DNA from: Dugong dugon
Taxonomy: Eukaryota > Chordata > Mammalia > Sirenia > Dugongidae
NCBI GenBank assembly: GCA_030035585.1
Contig: CM057481.1
Location: forward strand, 53,329,128-53,393,127
DNA length: 64,000 bases
Direction of reading: 5' to 3'
In this document: piece by piece, positions 1 through 12,108 of the stretch
How positions within the stretch are numbered: the stretch's first letter is position 1
Layout of the letters: each line of letters starts with the position of its first letter
The notes under the pieces: generated by a model
Seen by the model: the letters and a program-made list of their open reading frames with translations, nothing else
Databases searched by the model: none
Told to the model about the DNA's origin: nothing
Program-made: the position numbers and the translations under genes

Positions 1-842
1 CTAATTATGAGAGCCACAGGATCAAGAGTGAAAAAAAAGGTAATTAGGAATAACACTGTCGGACCCTTGCTGGTCGTCCACTTGTGCTCTGGAGAAAAAA
101 AAAAAAAAAACACACACGAGCTGTATTTTGTAGTATTACAGATCAGGGGAGTTAGAGGTATGTATGGTTGCTAGGCATCATGGGAGTCTGTCACCACCTA
201 TGGTGGTTTCTATGATATACAGCTGAGTTGAAGTTGTCGAATTGACATGGTTCCACAATCAGCTCCCTAATACCTAGATGAAACTTGTAAAAGCAACAGA
301 TTGGTTGTAGGTATGAGGCATCTCAACAACTGTGTAGTCTGGGGGCCTCACATATATGATTACAACAAAGCTGTCAAGATGCCTCTGAGCCAAAGTACAG
401 AGTATTTTAAGTACAGGGAGTTAGAATTTAATGAACGTATTAATGTTCCAGAAACATCATTCATATCTGACAGGAAGACATATCAGTCAGCACAACAGTA
501 AGGTTTAGGGTTTATATATCGGGAATTTTTGTCAAAGTTTCCAGCATACCGTAATGTTCAGACCATTTACTTTGCTTCTGGGTTTTTTTTTCTTCCCTCC
601 CCCTAGATGTTGTGGATAGGCTTGTTGAGGTCCTGTTTCTCCTGCTGCCCCCATCAAAAATACTTTAAAACAAATTATATTGTTTCCATGTGCAGAGCAG
701 AATTCAGAACTGCAAGCAATCAATTTTATTGACATCGTCTGAAAAAATGTTGATGATAGTTGGAGGATATAAAAGGATTGGACTTTTAAAGTCTCCAGTA
801 CCAAGTGTGGCAAAAAAAAATTCAAATGTAATCTCATTACTC

Positions 843-863
843 AAAAAAAAAAAAAAAAAAAAA
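843..863 (+). repeat. poly(A) run of 21
   Basis: Homopolymer A of 21 bases. No retroposon body recognised immediately upstream. Confidence 0.95.
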
Positions 864-2070
864 GTCATGTGAGTTAGAGTCTCCTATAAGGAGATTCTTC
901 TTTCATAGCCTGTGATAGCGTGATGAGATATATTGGTGTCTAGCCTCTTGCTTCCCTTTGAAGGGAGAAACAGCCTCTTGGTTTCCCGCTGAAGTGAAAT
1001 CACCAAGCAAAGAAGGCTAGAGTTTCCTTAAGTTGTTTAAAACTGGTTTTAATGTTCTGTTAATGTAAGCAAATAATCATGATTCAGTCTTGGGTGACTT
1101 TCGAGCCTGGGTGAGGGAGGCTTGCTCATTATTTCCCACGCGAGGGGAGAAGAGACCGCGATGGGCCCACCCGACACAGGCCGCCCGCCACACAGTCATT
1201 CCCAAAGTGATAAAATAGTGTTCCTGGAATTATGAGCCCTTTTCCTGTGTGAATGTTCTGAGCAAAAATCCAACAATCAAAATAGTAATCATCAAGTCTG
1301 ATGCAGAAAATTAAAGCTTTTTTTATTTTTTTTCTCCTTTTAACATCTTAAGTTGATTTAGAATTTTTGTACACAGTGTTTGTCTGTGGTTGAAAGGGGG
1401 CACACCGAGGTCAAGTGATGTAGTGTTTTCCATTTTTCCATATGAGTCTCGCAGTGTGATAAAAGCAAACTCCTTTATTTTCTAAGTCTGCGGGAATTTC
1501 TGATGAAGTACAGAGGTCACGTTCTCTGTCAGTTTGAGTAGCCAGCAATTTTTAACTACTGTTTTTTCTTCCTTTTGGTGTTTCTTTTCTCCCCTGCCCC
1601 CACCCCTGTGCAAACCGGGGCCCTGTTCTGACACATACGCGGTGAAGTCCTCCAATCTGAAACTCATTAGCACACAGCATTGGACCCTGTCCAGTGGTTA
1701 GAAAATTTCCTGAAGCCTAGAATAACAGCATTTGGTGTAAGCACCATGGACCAGAAGTGACAATGGGGGTAGTTGCACTTCCCTGGCGCCTTGCCTGTTA
1801 GGACAGTCAGCTTGAGCGCACAACTCAGTGAGACGAGGTCATATATATACAGGATGGGGTGGAAGAGTTTGGGCCTTAGAGAAGTAGCTTCTGAAAGCAC
1901 AAGGTGATACCTTTTTCCCCTCCTAAGCTTATTATTCCGATTGGGTTGGAGGTATTTTTCAGTATTAGCTGATGGAACATGAAAGCAAGTCATTAGAAAA
2001 ATAAAATGAAAGCAAATTTCTACAAGATAATAGTTGTTTCTGTAACTACTTGTATTGCAGGACCTATGGA

Positions 2071-2200
2071 TTTCATTCATTCATGCATGCATTTATTCAT
2101 TCAGACTTTATTTATGGAACCTCACAATACCCAGGTGCTATAACCAAGATGCAACTCCTACCCTAACATTAGAAAAAATGATGCAATGGGTCAGGATAAT
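2071..2200 (-). mobile_element. L2 LINE 3'-end remnant
   Basis: TTCATTCATTCATGCATGC followed by TTTATTCATTCAGAC and ACCCAGGTGCTATAACC is the reverse of an L2 tail. Diverged. Confidence 0.55.
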
Positions 2201-2249
2201 TTAAAGCAGATTTTAAAACAGAAAACTGAATCTCAGAAAGATAATTTAA

Positions 2250-2392
2250 CAAAAAACAAAAACCAAACCCATTGCCATTGAGTCCATTCTGACTCGTAGC
2301 GACCCTACAGGACATAGTAGAACAGCCCCATAGGATTTCCAAGGAGCAATTGGTGGATTCAGACTGCCAACCTTTTCAGCTCTTAACCACCG
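2250..2392 (-). mobile_element. AfroSINE, short form, minus strand
   Basis: Reads in reverse as a tRNA-derived head (GTTAAGAGCTGAAAAGG...), then the AfroSINE body and its tail ending GGTTTGGTTTTTG. The middle block present in long copies is missing, as in the subfamily reported from hyrax, sirenian and elephant. Its head faces the next AfroSINE, 38 bases away. Confidence 0.9.
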
Positions 2393-2430
2393 ATAGCAAA
2401 TACCTATACAGCACTTACTAGGAGCCATCT

Positions 2431-2593
2431 GGAGCCCTTGTGGAACGGTGGTTAAGAGCCTAGGCTGCTAATCAAAAGGTCGGCGGTTCGAATCCACCAG
2501 CTACTCCTTGGAAACCCTATGAGGCAGTTCTACTATGTCCTATAGGGTCGCTATGAGTCAGAATGGACTCAACAGCAATGGGTTTTTTTGGTT
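2431..2593 (+). mobile_element. AfroSINE, short form, plus strand
   Basis: Near-complete copy: GGAGCCCTTGTGG head, B-box-like GGTTCGAATCC, GGCAGTTCTACTATGTCC body and CAATGGGTTTTTTT tail. With the 2250-2392 copy it forms a head-to-head inverted pair. Confidence 0.93.
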
Positions 2594-2613
2594 AGGAGCC
2601 AACCACTGTACAA

Positions 2614-2775
2614 CAACCTTATGGTGGTAGGCTCTATTATTATTCCCATTTAACAGAGGACGGAAGTGAGGCATGGAAACATTGCCTTGCCTAAGGCCAT
2701 GCAGCCAGTAAGCAGCAGAGCTGAGATTCAGGCCCACACGGTCAGGCTGTAGAATCTGTGCTCTTATATGTTACA
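2614..2775 (-). mobile_element. MIR SINE, reverse
   Basis: TATTATTATTCCCATTTAAC, CTTGCCTAAGGCCATGCAGCC, GCAGAGCTGAGATTCAGGCC and TGTGCTCTTA follow the reverse MIR consensus in order. Confidence 0.85.
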
Positions 2776-4384
2776 CTCTGGTGCATCTTACAGAGCTACT
2801 GCTTGGGCCTGGCAAACTGCTTTGGCAAAAGAAACGGAACCAGAGTTGCTGATGTCTAATGCTCATCACTAACCACGAGACCACACTGTCTCCTAATTTG
2901 GACATATGTTTATGGGCATATTTGAAAAATAATGCTTGTAATTGAAATATGCACTTTCTAAAGGGAAATGACGCTTGGGAAAGAGAAGAAAGACGGGTAT
3001 TACTCAAAGCCTGCAGACAACTCTGCAAGTAATTGTCTAAAGGCAGCCGTTGAAATTGAGAAGCAGTTTGGAAAATGTACAGTTTGGGAAATTTGTGTAC
3101 CGATGTAATTACGGTAGTTGTAAGCTGATGTCATGCCTAGTAACTGTTTTTGTATTGCTTGGGCCTTTGTTACTGAGCTGTGATATCATGAGCAAACTAT
3201 TATAAACATAGCATGGGTATAGCATGCTTGTGTAACAAAAGATCGGGAACTTTTATTAAGTTTGTTTTCCTTGTCATACTGTAAAAATTTATTATGTGTA
3301 CTGTGTATATTAGAAACAGATTTGGGTAATTCTGTCTAAATGAAGTCATCCCGACTATTTCCAGACTGTCTGTTTTTGGTTGTGAATAATTTTCATACAT
3401 CAGATGGTTGTCATATTTAGTCGCTCTCAAAATTTTAAAGAGAACATATCCCATTTTGAACTTTTGGTGGACTTCAGCTGCCTTGCCGCTAGGATTGCTT
3501 GAGTTTGAAATTATCGCCCAGTAAATTACAGAAACTGAATGCTAGTCCTTTTTGAAGGGTCTAGGGTTGCTGCCTTCTATTCATAATGTTTCCCCCTTCA
3601 TCAAAAGAACAGATTTTTAACTACTTAAGTAGTAGAACTTAAAGCTGCCAATACACAATTGGGCAAAAAGTGCCAGCCCTTGTCCTGTTACATTACATCC
3701 CATTGAAGAACTCTGGTAAACATTCAAGCAGACAGAGCCCAGTATTTATGGGTGTTCATGGTAAATGTGGGTATCAAATGGGTAGTTGGGAAACTTTGGA
3801 TGACTCGATCCTTCCAGCTCTTCTCTAGCTCCTTCTTTTGCTGCCAAGCTTCTAGAATCAGAATATTCTGCTGCTGCTTCAACTTTTTCTTCTTAACCCT
3901 CCCACCCCAAATTTGGCTTTTCTCCTCATCATTTTTTTTAAAATTGTCATTAAATTCAGTGGCCATGTCTTCATTATCACCTCAACTTGCATGACCTCCT
4001 AGTGGCGTATATTCCTTTGGCTACCTTTTTTTCTCTTTTTAAATTGCCCTCCTTTAATACTTTTTAATACCACTGCCTTTTGGTCCCCCATGCCAGTAAT
4101 TCTCTCTTTCTACTTCTCAGTTCTTTTGCAGAACCCAAGTTCATTCTTTCCCCAAGGATTAGTTCCTTCAATCCTCTCCAATAGTGCATCTCCCTCATTA
4201 CTTGGTCTGATACCTCTATACCTGTGACTCAAGCCAGTCTGTACCATTCTTAACTGCCTAGCTATGACTCTGCTATCTCACCATCACATCAATTTCAGTA
4301 TCTCTAATCCAGCTGATGACTTTTATCCCCAGGCCCATTACTCAGTCATTGGTGTCATTGTTGACTTATTAATGTCTTTCATTT

Positions 4385-4662
4385 ATCCATCATCAGATCT
4401 GCCATTTTCCTTACACTGGATATCTTCTCTCTATTGCTTTTGCTGTGTTTCGCCTGTTGTTACCTCGTTCCAGAGTTCAGAACTTCAGCTAGCCCACGCC
4501 TGGGTCTTGGCAAAGAACTTTACCTATCCTCCCCCGCCACCCTCCAAAGGGTCTTCTGTTCTTCATGGTGTCTCACGTCCTATCTTCTGCTCTCATACTT
4601 TTCCTTAAATGCATTGTCACTCTGCTACTCAAAAACTTCCAGTGCTTCACTCTTATCTACCA
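4385..4662 (+). repeat. direct repeat, copy 1
   Basis: About 280 bases related to 6233-6513 in the same orientation, sharing CATCATCAGATCTGCCATTT, TTCAGAACTTCAGC, TCTTGGCAAAGAACTTT and AAAAACTTCCAGTGCTTCA. Its right end is interrupted by an AfroSINE. Either a local duplication or two members of an unnamed dispersed repeat. Confidence 0.85.
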
Positions 4663-4863
4663 TGTATCCATTGCCATTGACTTGATTCCAACTCATAGTA
4701 ACTCTATAGGACAGAGTAGAACTGTCTCTTATGGTTTCCAAGGCTGTAATCTTCACAGAGACAGACTGCCACATCTTTCTCCCGTGGATCAACTGGTGGG
4801 TTCCAGCTGCCGACCTTTAGGTTAGCAGCTGAACACTTAACCACTGTGCCACTAGGTCTCTTT
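4663..4863 (-). mobile_element. AfroSINE, long form, minus strand, with 10-base target duplication
   Basis: Full AfroSINE in reverse, retaining the middle block (CCACATCTTTCTCCCGTGG). It is flanked by TTATCTACCA at 4653-4662 and 4864-4873, a perfect target-site duplication. The insertion lies at the right edge of the 4385-4662 repeat unit, whose relative at 6233-6513 has no SINE at the equivalent place. Confidence 0.94.
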
Positions 4864-5188
4864 TTATCTACCACACCAAGTCTAAATTCCTCTGCCTTCA
4901 TCTCATTTCTTAGTATTCTACTTTGGGATTAAATTGGATGTCATGAGAAGAAGGTTGCAACCTTCTTATGGTGGAGGGGAGGAGGGCATCATTCAGAGTC
5001 CTTTTGTAAGGAGGTGGATATAAGCACAGTCCATCTGATAACATTTCAGAATCTTGAAAATCCAGAATTGCAGATATTGCCTGCTACATTGCTTGTTGTT
5101 TAGATAGAAGGGCCTTGTTTGAGTTTAATTCCAAGAGAATTATGTCTCTACATACTTTACTCAGAAAGAAACTAAAAGGGACAGGATG

Positions 5189-5588
5189 TGTGATAGATTG
5201 AATTGTGTCCCCCCAAAATAATGTGTTGTAAATCCTAACCTCTATACTGTGGTTATAATCCCGTTTGGGAATGAGTTGTCTTGCTATGTTAATGAGGCAG
5301 GATTAGTGTCGGGTATGTCTTGAGTCAGTCTCTTAGAAGATATACGAGGAGCAGATTAAGCAAACAGAGATGGGGAAGAGAGATGCCAAGCCACATGAAG
5401 ATCGCCCAGTAGCAGAAGTTCAAAGAGACAAGGATCTCCCTCTAGAGCCGACAGAGAAAGAAAGACTTCCCCTAGAGCCAGGACCCTGAATTTGGACTGC
5501 TAGCCTTCTAAGCTGTGAGAAAATAAATTTCTGTTTGTTAAAACCACCACTTGTATTACTGTTATAGCAGCACTAGATAACTAAGACA
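5189..5588 (+). mobile_element. MaLR-like solo LTR (MLT1 type)
   Basis: A 400-base unit starting TGTGATAGATTGAATTGTGT and ending ACTAAGACA, as expected of TG...CA LTR ends. Near the 3' end it has AAATAAATTTCTGTTTGTTA, a poly(A)-signal region typical of MLT1-type LTRs. No internal sequence is adjacent. A close relative lies at 24537-25104. Family assignment is from memory; the exact subfamily is not determined. Confidence 0.75.
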
Positions 5589-6232
5589 GTGGGTTTTCCC
5601 ATTTCTAAGTTCTCTGCCATGTGATCCCATGCCTCTTTTGCACTGGTATCTATTCCTGCTGCCTAGTGAGTTTTCTCTTCTACTTTGGCCATAGCACCTG
5701 CAGACTTAGGTGCTCCCTTTTCTGCAAACAAAAAAGCTGCTTCCTGAGACCTGGTGAAGCTCCTTTTCAGTGAAATTATGTCTGGTGTGTTCTTTATTTG
5801 ATAGCATAAAGGAATTGTTATTTATCCTAGAACAGAATTAAGTGTCCGAACCATGTAGAATGGACAAAGCAAAGAGGTTTCGCCGAGTAACCGCCAGTTG
5901 TGATCTAGGCATGAAGTGGCTGCGTCTAGAGTGTTGTGTTGAAGGATTCTGGATCCAGGATGGGCTCTGTAGCAGTTACATCATTGATTAGCTATGTCTG
6001 CCATAGGCACTGGGAGTGGTGCTATATGTACCTTCTGTTTGGCAAGCTTGACATAAACTTATCTGACATAGACTATGCTGATCACGTACCAGACTGGAGA
6101 AGTACTTGGCATTATTTTTTTTCTGGAAAGCCTGATAGATCCTATGGTAACTATTGAAATGTTATCTAAAATTAAACTTATACTTTGTGTTTGTCCTCCT
6201 ATCCTTATGTGAGGACTGAGCAAATTGTATTC

Positions 6233-6513
6233 TTATCCATCATCAGATCTGCCATTTTCCTTCCACTGGATATCCTCTCTCCATTCCTTTTGCTCGGCTT
6301 TCCCTGTTGTTAGCTTATTTCCAGTTCAGAACTTCAGCCAGCCCATGCCTGGATCTTGGCAAAGAACTTTCCCTATCCTCCTTCCAAAGGGCCACCCTCC
6401 AAAGCGTCTTCTGTTCTTTGTGGATGTCTCACATCCTACCTTCTGCTCTCAGCCTTTCCTTAAACACAGTGTCTCTTCAAAAACTTCCAGTGCTTCAGTC
6501 TTACTTACCATAC
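6233..6513 (+). repeat. direct repeat, copy 2
   Basis: Same unit as 4385-4662, with an extra partial iteration (CCTTCCAAAGGGCCACCCTCC against CCGCCACCCTCC). It lacks the SINE found at the right end of copy 1. It lies about 1.85 kb downstream, and an MLT1-type LTR sits between the two. Confidence 0.85.
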
Positions 6514-6668
6514 CCCTGTTGCCGTACCTCTTCATGGTTAAAAGTAAAGTGTGATTTGTCCTGTGAAGCCAGAGGACCTTGTACACTGGGTCACCACACG
6601 AACTCAGCAAGATGATTGAGAGTTTTGGAGACTTGTGTATGAGAATATTGTGGGAGGAGGTAGCATCG

Positions 6669-6897
6669 CCTCATGATTGGTAGTGTGGTCACCACTGTCA
6701 GACTGCCAGGGTTAAGTCTTGGTGCTACCATTATTCCTGTGTGACCCTGGACAAATAGCTTAACCTCTCTGTATTTCTGATTTCTCATCTAGGGAGTATG
6801 ACTGATAACCTCACCTGCCTGAGGGCAGTTGTAAAGATGAAATGATAAATGCTTGAAAAGTGGTTGTACAGTACCTGGAATATAGTAAATTCTTCGA
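6669..6897 (+). mobile_element. MIR SINE
   Basis: CAGACTGCCAGGGTTAAGTC, GTGTGACCCTGGACAAATAGC, TTAACCTCTCTG and AGTACCTGGAATATAGTAAA follow MIR in order. Nearly full length. Confidence 0.88.
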
Positions 6898-7082
6898 AAA
6901 GTTAGCTCTTCCAATAATTATATCAACTATTTTTAAAGGGAAAATGACTACCTGTTAACTCCAGATCATATTTTCATTCACTTCGTGTAGGTCACTATTC
7001 AAATACTAGTCTTAGTGGTATGCTAGGGGACTGTCCTTTTGTTTGTACTCAATTTGTGGGTAACCAGAGTTGCTGGGAAGGC

Positions 7083-7238
7083 CTCAGTCTCCTCATCTGT
7101 AAAATGCAGTTGATCATAGCACCTCTATCTCATGGGGTTTTTATGAAGATTAGCTTAGTTAATACAGGTAAATCCCTTAGAACAGTGCTTAGTCAGCGTT
7201 AGCCAGTACCATCAATATTGCTACTACTGTTATCAGTA
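7083..7238 (+). mobile_element. MIR SINE, 3' half
   Basis: CTCAGTCTCCTCATCTGTAA, TCATGGGGTTTTTATGAAG and TAGAACAGTGCTTAGTCAGC match the MIR 3' half. Confidence 0.85.
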
Positions 7239-8695
7239 TTAGTGTGACGGAGCATTGTTTTCCTAAATGTGCCATTTGGGGCATAAACAAGGATCATGCC
7301 GTTGTAAAAATCCCATGCTGGTCTGGTTTTTTGCCCTTGTTTTCTAAGAGCTTTATATAAATTAATGCTAGGTAGACTTAAGAGCAAAGAAAGTATTCTC
7401 TAATCTGAAACTCTGAGTCTGTGGCATTCTGCAGCGTTACCTGGTACAATCTCCAGATATCTCTTTAATGAATGAATGAGCAATTAATGAATGAGTGAGT
7501 GAAATATCACAAGCCAAAAATGAAAAGAAAAATGATAGTGCTTTAGTTAAAGAGGTTGAAGACTGGAATCAGGTTCATAAACCTCCAGGAACATTTCAAA
7601 ATTATAAACAAAGCGTTAAAAGAATCCAGTGTCAGCCCTGCCTGACTCTTTCATTGGGTCGATAAAATGAACCGTGTCAAGTATGGAGGGTAAATCTGAA
7701 AACTCCTGCAGTGCAGTTAGACTGCCCTAATGCCCTGCACTTGTCTTTTGTGCATTGGGTAATGTGTTTAAGGTGTAATATTAATGGCACAGAACTTTAA
7801 TTTGTAAGTATAGAAAATTAAAGGAGACTAAAGGCAAAATACAGAAATGTATTTGGTGTCAAGATTAAGTGCAATGAAGCATAGCAAAGATGGAAGAGAT
7901 TATTAAATAAATCTGGAGGGAGAATGGAGAATATACCTAAATCTCTCATTTTGAAAGGAATTAGTTTACTTGATTATTTGCAACAGTATCACACTCAGGA
8001 AAATCTAAGACAGATGAAAGCAAAACAGAATTTAATTGAACTATTATTTTGCAGACTTTGGCTTGGTTTCAGACAGTCTAATCAAATTGTGCTTTGCTCA
8101 AATAACTAATGTTAAATGCAGCCTACCAACAGATGTTAAAAAAAAAAAAAAAGAGTCTAATTGGAAAATCTACATCCTGGATTTAGTCTGTCTCACTAGG
8201 AAAAAAATAGCTTCAAATTTATATTTTCGAGTACGACACCCAGTGACAAGCATTTCCAGAAAGGATGAAGCTTTCTTCAAGGATGCTGGGCACTGGGGTG
8301 GAATTATCTTGAATAGTCAAAGGTGGCACTCTAGAAATTACATTTCTTGGAAGTTTTCGAGCTCGGTGCCATGCAGAGCTGTACAGAGAAATCTCCTTTA
8401 TCACGTTACGTCACCAGAGTCATGTTACAGTCCCTGGATCATGTCAGGGGCCCAGGTGCTGTAATTTATAATGCATCCCTGCAAGTCACGCAAGGCACAC
8501 ACTGATTGATGACTTTTAAAGGTACTGTCAAGGTGGCTAGGTAATGAAGTTGACCTTCCTCCATTGTTGTCTCAGTTTCAAGTTTGTGTATATAAAGAAA
8601 CTATTTCACCAGCCATCTTTGCTTGGAACTTTTCATTAAATCTGCAGAAGGTGTTTGGCTTAATAGCAACTCGTCTTTCTTTTCTTCCTTTAGAC

Positions 8696-8992
8696 CAGGG
8701 GTCGGCAAACTTTTTCTGTAAAGAGGCAGACAGTAAATTTCCTTGGCTTTGCAGGTTGTGTGGTCTCTGTGGCAGCGACTCAATCTGCTGTTACGCAAAA
8801 GCAGCATAAGATAATGAGTAAATGAACGAGCATATTCCAATAAAACTTTATTGGTAGACACTGGAATTTAAATCTCATATAATTTTCCCATGTCATGAAA
8901 TATTATTTCTTTCAACTATTTAAAAATGTAAATACGATTCTTAGTTCATTGGCTGTACAAACTTGGATTTGGCCCATGTTTGCCAGTCTCTG
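8696..8992 (+). mobile_element. hAT (Charlie-type) nonautonomous DNA transposon
   Basis: Starts CAGGGGTCGGCAAACTTTTT and ends GTTTGCCAGTCTCTG, an imperfect terminal inverted repeat. Eight-base flanks CTTTAGAC (8688-8695) and CTTTGGAT (8993-9000) match at six positions, the target-duplication length of hAT elements. The interior (TTCCAATAAAACTTTATT) is that of a common mammalian MER-type element. Confidence 0.85.
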
Positions 8993-9004
8993 CTTTGGAT
9001 GACC

Positions 9005-11560
9005 AGGTATGACTCTACAGGTTGTTCATTGAGTGAGGATGCCTGTATGAGGTGGCCAGTGAGGACTGAAATCTAGCCATCGTTCACGAAGTCATGCATC
9101 CTGGCATGGGAGTATCGCTGTGTCTGTTTGGAGGAGGGGAAACCTTTTTCTAATTTGCACAGAGGTACCACCCAGCACCCAGCCCTCCTTCCTTTTCATC
9201 ATCTCGGTCTGAAATCTGTCCACACATTGTGATAGGTGTAATGGAAGAAGTAGTCATTGTTTGGATCTTTGGAGATTCAGGACAACAGCCTTAGCTGGGG
9301 GGGCTGTTACTGGCACGTATGACCTGCTTGGGTGAAATGGAAGAATGCACCTTTTGAAAACACCTGACTCCCATCTGTTGGAATATTGTTATAATGTACC
9401 TGACTTTATTAGATTAAAACATGCTACTGCCATCAGCAGAAAAAAGTATCTTACTAGTATACAAGTCTAGGATGTCTGCTGTGTGAATGGCACCTCCTTA
9501 AATGGTCAGTATAGTGGTACCTCTTCAACGTGGAGCCTTCCTGCAGTGCTTAACTCTGTTCTGTGCGGTTTTCCTCCATTGTTTGCATTTTGAAGCCAAG
9601 CATGTCTGATTTCGGCTAAGTGACTTACCTCTGTAAGTCTCAGTTTCTTATCTGAAAATGACTAGTCAGTGATACTAACCTTGGGAGAAGACCAGAATTA
9701 ACATAATTGTCATCATCATCAAGATCTGGGTCTCAAAGCTTATTAAAGTTACAGGTAGATTCCTGAGCTCTAGCTGCTGAATTAAGAACCTTGGGATGAG
9801 ACCCAAGCACAGGTATGTTTACAAGCCCTCATAAGTGCTTTTTAGGTACATCCATGGCTGAAGACCACTTGGCAAGGTGAAAGCCAAGTTCCTGTTCAAC
9901 GTAAAATCTCAGTGTCTGTTTCATTCTGTTTTCCCCTCATTTCTTTTTTCCAGCCTCCTTCTAGAGTAGTAAAAATGAACTCTCTGACCTCATTACACCA
10001 GTGCAGGGCGTCTGTGGTCATCTGAAGATGTTAGGTAATACCAGGTCTGGAGTCTTGGCTTTTGCCCTTTGGGTGAATTTGTCCAGGATGTGGCATTGGA
10101 CAAGATGGTGATGGTGTCATGTAAGAATTAGGTAGGCCACCCACCCTATTAATCTTAGAATTCTCTTAAGGATTCCAGGGAGTTGAGGACAAAGAAGGGT
10201 GATCTAGTTTATATCATATTGAAGGTCTGTCTCAGGGCTTAAAATATGCAGCAGATTTCCTTTTCTCTATACACATAGGCATTTCTGCTTTGGAATGGGC
10301 CAAAATACCACTTTTTTTACGATAGGTGCCAATTTTTACATTATTTCCAGACCAGCCCAAATTAGAAGATGCTGTAAGTCTCACAAGATCACTAACCTGA
10401 CTTCCTATCAAAGTCATTTGGATACCTTTCAGGTGAGGGTTGAAATTGGACTGCATCTCAGGGCCACACCTGGTTTCCAGGAGCTCAGGGCATACCTCAT
10501 TCAGGAACTTGAGTGTTATTTAAAATGTACAGTCTGTGTTTATCCAGCACCTTTCTTCTGCCAGTGTTTTATAAACAAATACTGCTCTGCTCAGTTTTGC
10601 AGAACACAGAAAAGGAAAATGGCCAGCGTGGACCAAGAAAGACAAACTGAGCCCCTTACTTCAATCCCTCAGTTACCATATTTGTACCTGGCTTGAAATT
10701 TTTTTTTTTTTTTTGGTAATAGAAGCCTCTTCATTCTATGACTGTTCAGGAAGTTTTTGTACTATCAGTTGATAAAGGCAAAACCATCTTTAGAGCAGCT
10801 TGGTCCATGAGGTCCACAGGACATTTGGGACTATTTTTCTTTAAGGTAATACCAGCTGTGTGAGGTCTAAATACCTACCATCTAACAGCAAGTATGCAAT
10901 CTGATTTTTTTTTTAAAATATAATTTACCAATTGGATTTCTACAAAAGAGAGAGTATATTTTTTGACTTATGAACAGCAGGTCAGACATTTCAAAGAAAA
11001 TTTAGAGAGCAGTAATTTTGAAAATGTACACAGATTAATTTGAAAATAAATATTTCACTGCCTACACAATTCTATTTAGAATACTGGCATTGGAAATGCA
11101 GTATATTCCAGGAGGCTTATGATTCTGCATGACACGGTATCAGTTCATGCACAATGTATTAATGCTTAATTGAAGATAATGTAACTGCAGATCAAAGGCG
11201 TAATTAACAGGCTTGCAGAAACTCTTATGTAGATCAGGATTTTGACTAATAGATGTCTGGACACAACTGGTTTATAAAAGAATCTTGAGACTAGCTGAGG
11301 CTTCATCTGTCTGTTCAGCTGATGGTGACATCAGCTGGAGCTGTTACCAGGGTGGGTGGATAAAAGGTCACTCTCACCTCCACCATTCACTGCCGCTTCC
11401 TTTGAAACCAACACAGAAGGGTTCCAGTTGGCCTCAGGAGCAGGTGAACTGAAGAATTCTTGTATATCTCTTAGTATACAGTGAGAAGTTAGTTTCCAGT
11501 AATGTTGGGGTACTCTATGACCCCAGGCCCTGGAGCTTTAATACGAAGTACATGAATAGG
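9005..11560. other. intron sequence with no recognised gene
   Basis: Apart from the MIR fragment near 9610-9720 I see nothing assignable. A 133-codon frame at 10295-10696 has no domain-like composition, splice context or family resemblance and is treated as chance. Confidence 0.6.
9610..9720 (+). mobile_element. MIR SINE fragment
   Basis: TAAGTGACTTACCTCTGTAAG, TCAGTTTCTTATCTGAAAATG and GATACTAACCTT match the MIR core and 3' part. Confidence 0.65.
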
Positions 11561-11576
11561 CAGCAGTGCTTAGAAG

Positions 11577-12108
11577 TGAGGTCTGCAAACTGAAACCCAT
11601 GGGCCAAACCCCACAGTTTGTTTTGTGTAAGACCTACAAGCTAGGAGCATTCCTAGGTAGTACAAACAGTTAATGTGCTCAGTTGATAACTCAGTTAGAG
11701 GTTCTCGTCCACCTAGAGGCACCTGGGAAGAAAGGTGATCCACCTTTGAAAAACCACCCATTGAAAACCCCATGGAGTGCAGTTCTACTCTGACACACGT
11801 GGGGTTTCCATGAATCAGAATCGACTCAACAGCAACTGGCTATGAGCTAAGAAGGCTGTTACATTTTAAAATGGTTGAAAAAATCAAAAGAGGAATGATC
11901 ATATTTTGTGACATTTGAAAATGATATGAAATTCAGATTTCGTTGTTTACAAGTAAAGTTTAATTGGAACACAGCCCTGCTCTTTTGTTTACATATTGTC
12001 TATGGCTGCTTTCAGCAGAATTATAAGTTGCAACAAAGACCAAATGGCCTGCAAAGCTTAAAATATTTACTACCTGGCCCTTTGCAGAAAAATTTTTTTG
12101 ACTCCTGG
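11577..12108 (-). mobile_element. hAT (Charlie-type) element, reverse, split by an AfroSINE
   Basis: Same family as 8696-8992 in reverse: GTCTGCAAACTGAAACCCATG at the left; ATTGGAACACAGCCC, TATTGTCTATGGCTGC and CCTGGCCCTTTGCAG at the right. Flanks CTTAGAAG (11569-11576) and CTTAAAAG (12109-12116) match at seven of eight bases. The AfroSINE at 11645-11839 lies inside. Confidence 0.85.
11645..11839 (+). mobile_element. AfroSINE (variant with GCACCTGGGAAGAAAGG block) nested in a hAT element
   Basis: The body reads GTTAATGTGCTCAGTTGATAAC, then CACCTAGAGGCACCTGGG, CCATTGAAAACCCCATGG and CGACTCAACAGCAACTGG. It interrupts the hAT-type element at 11577-12108, so it is the younger insertion. The left edge is approximate. 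Confidence 0.85.

Noticed and set aside
5336..5590. Unique-looking block with a poly(A) signal, considered as a terminal exon
   Set aside because: It is the 3' part of the MaLR-like LTR, also found at 24.8-25.1 kb.
10295..10696. 133-codon frame in the repeat-rich intron
   Set aside because: No family resemblance or splice context; a frame of this length is expected by chance in 64 kb read six ways.
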